From NCBI GenBank assembly GCA_029247315.1, contig JAQWLM010000002.1:186001-250000 (forward strand): DNA of 64,000 bases. The letters are read 5' to 3'. Below, one piece after another: positions 57,600-64,000 of the stretch (the first letter of the stretch is position 1; every line of letters begins with the position of its first letter). Made by a program: the position numbers and the translations under genes. The stretch comes from AAA164-E04 sp014239995 (GTDB taxonomy: Bacteria; Verrucomicrobiota; Verrucomicrobiia; Limisphaerales; AAA164-E04). The notes below the pieces were generated by a model. It did no database searches, was not told the origin of the DNA, and saw only the letters and a program-made list of their open reading frames with translations.

Positions 57600-60392
57600 T
57601 CACGGAGCCGCATCAGGTGGATGCCTCTGAAGGTCATGGATGACGATGCCTTGAGAGGCATGTCGCGCTGCGGGATCCCTGGATCGCGCAAGCGCCACCG
57701 CCTGATCCCTCGCATTATCGTCAAAGCGGTACGTCTCGTGCAGTTCACGATGATGGGTGGCCTTGTCCTCATTCCCAAGTTCAGCATGAATCAGCGAGAG
57801 GTTGTAATGCGCAGTCTGGTTTTCTGAGTCCAGTTGAAGGGTATGCTGGAATTGCTGGATCGCAAGGTCGAGAAATTGCCTCTCTCGCTCGGGCTGCCCG
57901 CGCTCCAGCTTGGACCGCAGGTAGTAGGTCTGCCCCAACTCGTTGATGACAACATAGTCCTTGCTGAAGTCAAAACCACGTTCGTCCAGTTCGGCATAAC
58001 GATCCTCGAGGATGCTTCGATAATTTTGAATGGCCTCGTCAAGTTCACCATTTTGCGCATGCACCCGACCTGTAAACCATGCAATGGTCCAACGGGGAGC
58101 AGGTGGATCGAAAGCAGCGGCACGCTGCAGGGCGAGAGCGGCATCATCCACTCTACCCTCCTTGAAGAAGACTCGGGCCATGTTGACCGGCCCCTCAGGG
58201 TAACCCAGTGCCTCAACCTGCGCAAAGGCCTTAGAGGCCTGCTTCAGCTCCCCCTTGTCACTGCCGGCTGAGCCCTTGAGCAAGAGACCAATGCCGTAAT
58301 CATTCCAGCGCTGCCAGGTCGGGAATCCAGCTGGAGTAATCTCAGCGGTGAAATCCTGCGGGTCTGGATCGCCGCCTTCGATGCCAAAGGCCACTGCATC
58401 CTCGCAAAGAATGGAAACAGGCAGGTCATTCACATAATCCTTGCCATAAACATACTGCATGTAGGTGGTGTCAAACTTCCGGTATTTAAGCTTCACCTGA
58501 AGGCGGATGGCCTTTGTCTGCGTATCGGGCACTCTGAACCTGTAATGCACCACCGCAGCCGCACCAGGCGGAATCTGGTTGTTATAAAGCGGGGTAAAGA
58601 TGTCCCCAGCATTTCGCCGGTCAATTCTGTTTCCATCCTTGTCGAGCATGTAAACGTTCACGAAATGCGACCAAGGATCCACACGGTTCTGATCTCCAAA
58701 ACTACCACTTTGGCCCAGGACCTTATCGCCGTCCTCCGCCGTGACCTCCAGCCATACCTGGTTTGAATCCGCAGTCCCTTGTGTGAAGATGTGACCAAGT
58801 TTCAGGGTGCGAATCACGATCTCAAACAGGTAACTCTGGCCGGGCTTGAGGTCAGGAACTTCCGGGCGAAGAGGGGCGATGAGGGGTGCATCCACCGTGC
58901 CTCCTTCCTTGATACCAAAAAGATCCACCCTGAGGTTACCTTCGTGGAATGTTTCATGGGCCTGATTGACCCATTCAGGTGCCTTGCGGAGATGGGGCAG
59001 TGCTGTATTGGCAGATGGAAAGAGATGGTCATGGATCTTGAGTTCTCCGGAATCATCAAAGAACCGGGCCCCAAAATCCTCCGAAGCCTCCAACTGCATG
59101 TGGCAATCGTTGCAGTTGCGTTCTGCCTTGGGAGGATAATAAAAAGCCCTGGCATTGATGCCCGAGACACCACTGAGAAGGAAATTGTCGTAGTGATTCT
59201 GCCCTCTCAACCATTCCTTGTAATGCGTCAGTTCCCCTGGAAGGCTGACTTTGTGGCACACCGAGCAGTATTCTGAGGTCTTGTGCAGCGGCTTGAGGAA
59301 GGTCTTATTGTGAAAGGCTGGTTTGGCCTTGACCAGGAGCTCATTGACATATTGAAGGGCCGTATTGTCACTGAAGGCAAATGGATAATGAATCGGCTCC
59401 TCAAGGGTATAGGCCGCGTTTCCCTTGGTACTGTTGACATGGGTCATGGAGTGACACACGGTACACGTAATGCCAGCATGCGCCGTTGGATGATGACGCA
59501 TATCAAACTCTGGATCATCAAAGGCGCCACTGAGAAATGGGACGACATCATGGCACCCGGCGCACCATCGGGATGCCTTGACATCACCGTCCCGCTTGAT
59601 AAGCACGTCCCTCAATTCCTTGATGGAAAACAGATATGGTTCATTGTTGAACGAGCTGAAGTGATGTGAGCTGTGGAACCAATCATGGTAGGCATCTTCA
59701 TGACATCGCTGGCAATACTCATCCATCATCAGGGTTTTGGCCGGAACAAACTGACCCGTAGCCGTCCTTGCGAGTGAAGGCTCGAAATACTGTTCCCCTT
59801 CCTTGGGACCTTCAAGGTTCCACCGACGCGGGTCCTGTTTATGCAAGCCAGCCATACCGACGACGACCACCCCAACCGCAAGGGCCCAACCGGCACCAAC
59901 CTTCCACTGGAGACGCGGACCCGCCAGGCGATGCAGCACGTACAACCACACCACAAGTATGGGAGTGATGACGTGTGCCCAATACAGCCAGAGGCGCGTG
60001 TTGGGATTCCTGACCTCAAATCCCTCCACCCGCATGAGGGCAAATCCCGATAAGAGCAGGATCAGGCAAATGACCAGCAGACCATAACCCACCTTGACGG
60101 CCCGACGATTGCGCCGCTTGTAAGCAAGCCGGAGGTGCGCGAAAGCAAAAAACAAGAATGGGAACACCAGGACAATGCCCAGAACCAGGTGCGCCAGGAA
60201 CATATACTGATAAAAATAGTTTTGATAAAGTTCATCGTACCACCACTCCAACAAGGTGATGGCACTGAGATACGCAGAATTGGCGCCGAGCACTGCGAAC
60301 AAGCCCAGCACCGCATAGAGCAGAACCTGAAGCCGAGGCCCCATGGTCGGGCGATAACGGCGATGCCCGTTTGATGAACCCTCCTGAGTCAT
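57600..60392 (-). CDS. Membrane multihaem cytochrome c with TPR C-terminus
   Basis: 930 residues from an ATG at 60392 (MTQEGSSNGHRRYRP); an in-frame ATG at 60512 adds 40 residues of low quality, and one at 60344 removes 16. Helices are seen at about 20-45, 55-85, 100-122, 135-157 and 168-186, with His residues inside or at the ends (FLAHLVLGI, FAHLRLAY, YWAHVITP) like cytochrome b561. Five CxxCH haem motifs follow: CQRCH, CAGCH, CTVCH, CSVCH and CNDCH (first at about residue 227). A beta-rich domain and C-terminal TPR repeats (VEALGYPEGPVNMARVFFKEG, DEAIQNYRSIL, QQFQHTLQLDSENQTAHYNL) end it. Probably an electron-transfer protein facing the periplasm. Confidence 0.82.
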   Translation of the reverse strand: MTQEGSSNGHRRYRPTMGPRLQVLLYAVLGLFAVLGANSAYLSAITLLEWWYDELYQNYFYQYMFLAHLVLGIVLVFPFLFFAFAHLRLAYKRRNRRAVKVGYGLLVICLILLLSGFALMRVEGFEVRNPNTRLWLYWAHVITPILVVWLYVLHRLAGPRLQWKVGAGWALAVGVVVVGMAGLHKQDPRRWNLEGPKEGEQYFEPSLARTATGQFVPAKTLMMDEYCQRCHEDAYHDWFHSSHHFSSFNNEPYLFSIKELRDVLIKRDGDVKASRWCAGCHDVVPFLSGAFDDPEFDMRHHPTAHAGITCTVCHSMTHVNSTKGNAAYTLEEPIHYPFAFSDNTALQYVNELLVKAKPAFHNKTFLKPLHKTSEYCSVCHKVSLPGELTHYKEWLRGQNHYDNFLLSGVSGINARAFYYPPKAERNCNDCHMQLEASEDFGARFFDDSGELKIHDHLFPSANTALPHLRKAPEWVNQAHETFHEGNLRVDLFGIKEGGTVDAPLIAPLRPEVPDLKPGQSYLFEIVIRTLKLGHIFTQGTADSNQVWLEVTAEDGDKVLGQSGSFGDQNRVDPWSHFVNVYMLDKDGNRIDRRNAGDIFTPLYNNQIPPGAAAVVHYRFRVPDTQTKAIRLQVKLKYRKFDTTYMQYVYGKDYVNDLPVSILCEDAVAFGIEGGDPDPQDFTAEITPAGFPTWQRWNDYGIGLLLKGSAGSDKGELKQASKAFAQVEALGYPEGPVNMARVFFKEGRVDDAALALQRAAAFDPPAPRWTIAWFTGRVHAQNGELDEAIQNYRSILEDRYAELDERGFDFSKDYVVINELGQTYYLRSKLERGQPERERQFLDLAIQQFQHTLQLDSENQTAHYNLSLIHAELGNEDKATHHRELHETYRFDDNARDQAVALARSRDPAARHASQGIVIHDLQRHPPDAAP

Positions 60393-60712
60393 GCCTCCAT
60401 CAAATCCACAAGTCCTACGCTTTGCAACGTGAAAAAAAAGGGAATTGGATGACAACAACTTGCGCCATCCTCGGAGCAGCACTTTATCCTGCTTAATCGC
60501 TTTTCCCGACAAATCCCCTCAACGAATCCTATCGCCTTAAAGGGAACAAGGAAGGCTTAGAAACGGATGTATTTTTTCCATGCAACCACGTTCCGGCGAG
60601 ATGCAGATTAGGCTCGCGAGGTATGTGATACCGTGCAAGCATGCAGTCTTGGTCCATGGCTCGGACGGCCAGCATAGTGTTTCGTGCCGGGCTAAGGAAC
60701 AAACCATAAGCC
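60393..60712. other. Divergent intergenic region between the cytochrome and ceramidase-like genes
   Basis: About 320 bases if the cytochrome starts at 60392. It holds the possible longer N-terminus of the cytochrome and must contain promoters in both directions. I see no RNA gene or repeat. Confidence 0.35.
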
Positions 60713-62092
60713 ATGCGACGAATCATTCACTGCCTGTTGATCGGGGCTTGCATCGTTTTGGAAGCCCGTGAAGACAAGGAACCGGTCATTGAAGCGGGCC
60801 TTGCCCAGCTGGACATCACTCCGGAGGAACCCATTTTTCTGGCCGGCTATGCAGCACGCCGAAAACCGAGCGAGGGTGTGGATATCCCCCTCAAGGCCCA
60901 AGCACTGGCATTGCGGTCCGGTAACCAGCGTTTCGTCTTCGTGGCTCTGGACAACTGCGAAGTCAGCAGACGTTTCATGGAACCAGTCCTCAAGAAACTG
61001 GCTGCAACACACGGCTTACCAAGAGGCTCGGTAATGGTCGTCAGCAGCCATACGCATAGTGCCCCGGTCTTGGCCGACACACTTGAGGTCATGGCCATCA
61101 TGCCTGCCAAGGACAAGGAAGTGATACGCCGCTACAGCAAACGCTTGCAGTCACAATTGGCAGAAGTGGTCTCGCTTGCATTGAAAGACCTGAGTCCTGC
61201 CCAGCTCAAGCATGGGGTGGGTGAAGCTACGTTCGCCATGAACAGGCGTATCTACCGCCCGGAGGGCATCCGTTTTGGTGAGAACCCTGATGGCCCTGTC
61301 GACTGGGATGTCCCTGTCCTGAGCATTTTAAGCACACAAGGTGAACTCAGGGGGATTCTTTTCGGATATGCATGCCACGGCACCAGCGTTTCGGGGAATG
61401 GATTCTTTCAGGTCAGTGGAGATTATATGGCCTATGCACGCGCATCCCTTGAAAACGTGTATCCCGGGGCCATGGCCATCTTTATGACCGGCATGGGAGC
61501 CGATCAAAACCCATCGCCCAGGGGAGATATCATGGACGCCAAACGACATGGGGTCGAACTGGCCGGGGCTGTCATTGAAGTGCTCAACAAGCCCATGCGA
61601 AGCGTGGAGGGCAGACTCGCACATACCTACAAGGAAATGGATCTGCACTTGGAAGCTGCCCCAGACCGACCCCAGCTTGAGAAAGACGCAAAAAGCGACG
61701 ACATCTATGTCCGACGTCGTGCAGAACAATTCCTGGCCATCCTGAACCAGGGTGGGGCAATGCCGCTCTCCATCCCCCTGCCCATGTCCATCGTACGTAT
61801 AGGAACGGACCTGACCTTCATGAACCTTGCTGGTGAGGTCGTGGTCGATTATGCCATCCGACTCAAGCGACAATACGCTGACGATCACCCCTGGTGCATT
61901 GGCTATGCCTACGAGGTACCGTGCTACATCCCCAACGTGCGAATCCTCAAGGAAGGTGGTTACGAAGCGGAATCTTCCCTCATTTATTACGGCCTTTATG
62001 GACCCTTCCGAACCAGTATCGAGTCCAACATCCTGACACAGGTGAAAGGCCTCATGCAGACCCTTGAAACACCCTCGGATGCATTGCCCTGA
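60713..62092 (+). CDS. Neutral/alkaline ceramidase-like protein
   Basis: 459 residues with a short signal peptide (IIHCLLIGACIVLEA). VIEAGLAQLDITPEEPIFLAGYAARR is the family start. MVVSSHTHSAPVL supplies the Zn-binding His pair, YACHGTSVSGNGF a further His, and the TGMGADQNPSPRG segment the active-site region. The C-terminal part is short: true neutral ceramidases are 650 residues or more and carry an extra Ig-like domain that is absent here. The hydrolase type is therefore likely but the substrate may not be ceramide. The next gene starts directly after the TGA. Confidence 0.82.
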   Translation: MRRIIHCLLIGACIVLEAREDKEPVIEAGLAQLDITPEEPIFLAGYAARRKPSEGVDIPLKAQALALRSGNQRFVFVALDNCEVSRRFMEPVLKKLAATHGLPRGSVMVVSSHTHSAPVLADTLEVMAIMPAKDKEVIRRYSKRLQSQLAEVVSLALKDLSPAQLKHGVGEATFAMNRRIYRPEGIRFGENPDGPVDWDVPVLSILSTQGELRGILFGYACHGTSVSGNGFFQVSGDYMAYARASLENVYPGAMAIFMTGMGADQNPSPRGDIMDAKRHGVELAGAVIEVLNKPMRSVEGRLAHTYKEMDLHLEAAPDRPQLEKDAKSDDIYVRRRAEQFLAILNQGGAMPLSIPLPMSIVRIGTDLTFMNLAGEVVVDYAIRLKRQYADDHPWCIGYAYEVPCYIPNVRILKEGGYEAESSLIYYGLYGPFRTSIESNILTQVKGLMQTLETPSDALP

Positions 62093-63391
62093 ATGAAGAC
62101 CAGACACCTCCAAAGCGAGGCTTCTGCAGCAATCAAACCTAATGAACCTTCCCCGGAACGGTGTCGCGAGAATGTGGACGTGGTGGTGGTGGGCGGAGGC
62201 GCTGCTGGTTTTTTTGCGGCAATCACCGCAAAGGAACATCATCCAGGACTACGCGTGCTCATCCTCGAGAAAGGGTCCGAGGTACTAGTAAAAGTACGCA
62301 TTTCTGGCGGAGGACGGTGCAACGTCACCCACGCCTGCTTTGATGCAGCCGAGCTGACAACACATTACCCACGCGGTCATCGTGAGTTATTGGGTCCCTT
62401 TCACCGTTGGCAACCCTCGAACACGGTTCAGTGGTTTGAGGAACGCGATGTGGCGCTGAAAACCGAGGAGGACGGACGCATGTTCCCTGTCTCCGATCGT
62501 TCATCCAGCATCGTGACCTGCCTGACGGAAGCAGCACGGCGGGCAGACGTTAAAGTCCGGACAGGGCTGGAGGTCAGGCGCGTGAGGCCGTTGACAGCGG
62601 GCGGATTTATTCTGGAATTACGCAATGCGCCTCCCCTGCGGTGTCGTAGAGTTCTCTGGTCCGCCGGGGGGATGAAGGCGGGCCCCACAACAGACATGTT
62701 TTCAAGACTCGGTCATCACATCGTAGAACCAATTCCCTCGCTCTTTACATTCAAGGTCAGGGACCCCTTGATCGAGGGCCTCCAGGGCCTCAGCGTGGAG
62801 GAGGTAACAGCTCAACTTGTTGGAACCAAGATCCGCTGTGAGGGCCCCCTTCTGATCACTCACTGGGGACTCAGTGGTCCAGCGATTCTAAGACTCTCGG
62901 CCTGGGCGGCGCGTGAACTGCATGCCAGCAAGGGATCGCTTGCCTGCACGATTCGCTGGATAGCGCACGTGGATGATCCCATGCAGGCCTTAAAGACCTT
63001 TCAATCCAGGCATCCCAAAAAACAGGTTTCCAACACCTCACCATTCTCCCTGCCAAAGCGTCTTTGGCAGCGCATGCTGGCTTCTGTAAATCACCCCACC
63101 GGAAGGACATGGTGCCAGATGAACAGGGCCCAGCTGGAAACACTGACGAATATACTCATGTGCACCCGGTTCAAGGTCATCGGCAAGAGTCGCAACAAAG
63201 ATGAGTTTGTCACCTGCGGCGGAGTCCATTTGCGGGAAATCGACTTCAAAACCATGGAAAGCAAAATCCTCCCCGGTCTCTATTTTGCGGGTGAAGCCTT
63301 GGATGTCGATGCCGAGACCGGTGGCTTCAACTTCCAGGCCGCCTGGACCACGGGATACCTTGCAGGCCGTGCCATGGCACAACGGTTTTGA
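62093..63391 (+). CDS. BaiN/HI0933-like NAD(P)/FAD-dependent oxidoreductase
   Basis: 432 residues, starting with no gap after the ceramidase-like stop (TGAATG). VDVVVVGGGAAGFFAAITA binds FAD and LILEKGSEVLVKVRISGGGRCNVTH is the HI0933 family hallmark (here VKVRISGGG). EDGRMFPVSDRSSSIV, LWSAGGMKAGPTTD, FVTCGGVHLREID and GLYFAGEALDVDAETGGFNFQAAWTTGYLAG follow in family order. This family of flavoproteins is widespread but of mostly unknown function; BaiN is said to reduce bile-acid intermediates. Cotranscription with the ceramidase-like gene suggests no obvious pathway. Confidence 0.9.
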   Translation: MKTRHLQSEASAAIKPNEPSPERCRENVDVVVVGGGAAGFFAAITAKEHHPGLRVLILEKGSEVLVKVRISGGGRCNVTHACFDAAELTTHYPRGHRELLGPFHRWQPSNTVQWFEERDVALKTEEDGRMFPVSDRSSSIVTCLTEAARRADVKVRTGLEVRRVRPLTAGGFILELRNAPPLRCRRVLWSAGGMKAGPTTDMFSRLGHHIVEPIPSLFTFKVRDPLIEGLQGLSVEEVTAQLVGTKIRCEGPLLITHWGLSGPAILRLSAWAARELHASKGSLACTIRWIAHVDDPMQALKTFQSRHPKKQVSNTSPFSLPKRLWQRMLASVNHPTGRTWCQMNRAQLETLTNILMCTRFKVIGKSRNKDEFVTCGGVHLREIDFKTMESKILPGLYFAGEALDVDAETGGFNFQAAWTTGYLAGRAMAQRF

Positions 63392-63407
63392 GGCTGGAAG
63401 ACTCTGA

Positions 63408-64000
63408 CTAGGGCTTCAGAAAATGCTCAAAAAAGGCATTCAACTGTTCATTGGAGGCGGGTGTGGGGCCGTGTCCCTTTCGCTGGGTAAAGAAGACCCG
63501 CTGCTCAGAGCCCAGCAGCCTGTTGACATGAACCAGGTGATCGAGGGCATGCCAGCGTTCCAGAGAATCTTCACTGCCTCCTGAAACAAGGAACGGCCTG
63601 GGCGCCATCAAAGCATGGATTTCATGCAGATCCATGCCCCGCTCGATCATGGTACGGTAGGCACCCGTCCTTGGGTTATCCACCGATGGAATACCAACCT
63701 GCGGACGTTGTAGATCAGGGTCCAAGCCAAGATACCAAGGCTCCCAATAGTTGACATCAGGACGTGTTTCGTCAAAGACAATACCGGGATCACTGACAGC
63801 CACTGCTGCAAATCGATCCCACATTGCCCCGGCGAACATCGCCCATTTACCCCCGTAACTATGCCCGGCAATGCCAATACGCCTGGGATCTAAAGACGGA
63901 TGTGCCGCCATGGCAAACCATGCGTTAGCAGCAACATAGGCATGAAAGGAAAGAGGTTGACAGCGAGCCTCCCCCAGCTCGGGTTTCCATGCGTCGCCTC
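63408..64000 (-). CDS. Alpha/beta-hydrolase esterase (acetyl xylan esterase/dienelactone hydrolase-like), partial
   Basis: The frame is open from the TAG at 63408-63410 to the window edge, so the N-terminus lies outside; at least 196 residues are seen. GIAGHSYGGKWAMFAGAMWD carries the nucleophile Ser (G-H-S-Y-G). VAVSDPGIVFDE, DLHEIHALMAPRPFLVSGGSEDSLERW (catalytic Asp area) and FFTQRKGHGPTPA (catalytic His) follow. An internal ATG at 63911 is not the start because family-like sequence (ELGEARCQPLSFHAYVAANAWF) continues upstream. Such enzymes deacetylate carbohydrates or cleave lactones; the substrate is unknown. Confidence 0.8.
   Translation of the reverse strand, partial: GDAWKPELGEARCQPLSFHAYVAANAWFAMAAHPSLDPRRIGIAGHSYGGKWAMFAGAMWDRFAAVAVSDPGIVFDETRPDVNYWEPWYLGLDPDLQRPQVGIPSVDNPRTGAYRTMIERGMDLHEIHALMAPRPFLVSGGSEDSLERWHALDHLVHVNRLLGSEQRVFFTQRKGHGPTPASNEQLNAFFEHFLKP

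Noticed and set aside
61328..62242. Open frame of 304 codons on the minus strand opposite the ceramidase-like gene
   Set aside because: Shadow frame, His/Cys-rich composition arises from reversed codons.
1..64000. CRISPR arrays, insertion sequences, prophage or integrase genes
   Set aside because: No regularly spaced repeats, transposase or integrase motifs were found while reading the window.

Overview
The window looks like a chromosome segment of a heterotrophic Gram-negative bacterium of the PVC group, most likely a Verrucomicrobiota member of marine or aquatic type. This is an inference from gene content: a BamA/Skp outer-membrane pair, a PVC-type propeller/cytochrome c protein, a formylglycine sulfatase, a CotH/lamin-tail secreted protein, a neutral ceramidase-like protein, PhoD-like and PhyH enzymes, several sugar isomerase/oxidoreductase genes and HflK/HflC-like clusters. 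About 50 protein genes are supported. No rRNA, tRNA, CRISPR array, insertion sequence or phage gene was recognised. The first gene (bamA) and the last (an esterase) run off the window.

Layout. 1-1799: the 3' end of bamA and a skp/ompH gene. 1818-6360: a sugar-catabolism block (cytosolic TIM-barrel isomerase, Gfo/Idh/MocA oxidoreductase, nucleoside-type MFS permease, Tat-exported TIM-barrel isomerase). 6683-8616: a KamA-type radical SAM aminomutase and endonuclease III. 8617-11075: a long gene-poor gap, a gutted alpha-amylase remnant and a DUF3616 lipoprotein. 11072-13217: a sulfatase and hisH. 13387-15792: a reduced ebo cluster (eboE, eboB, small partner). 15883-18057: a membrane-anchored GNAT protein facing a cupin-glutaredoxin-lipA operon. 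18246-21429: a tightly overlapping operon of an HTH-fusion protein, a glucuronokinase-like GHMP kinase and a GalU-type uridylyltransferase. 21629-24732: an EF-hand protein overlapping a CotH/lamin-tail protein. 24759-29608: hrpB, rpsU and glnS, with a perfect 26-bp palindrome between rpsU and glnS. 29804-36258: an AraC regulator, a PhyH dioxygenase/PhoD pair, and an alcohol dehydrogenase with an LsrG-like monooxygenase. 36300-45822: PVC heme protein, MTA phosphorylase, esterase, exported methyltransferase, uvrA and ndk.

45873-57443 (minus strand) is the most interesting region: eight consecutive co-directional genes. In transcription order they are an ABC-2 permease with an EF-hand loop, a 7-TM protein fused to an SPFH domain, an HflC-like and an HflK-like SPFH protein, a His-rich heavy-metal P-type ATPase, an ABC ATPase with a long Ser-rich tail, a second permease with a large insert, and a TM-anchored helical-repeat protein. 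No ftsH lies nearby. I infer one membrane system in which SPFH scaffolds organise an exporter; its function is unknown. Directly upstream lies a fusion of a b561-like membrane part, five CxxCH haems and TPRs. 60713-64000 holds a ceramidase-like protein, a BaiN/HI0933-like flavoprotein and a partial esterase.

All calls come from reading motifs, gene order and frame overlaps by eye. Substrates of the sugar enzymes, transporters and hydrolases are not established.
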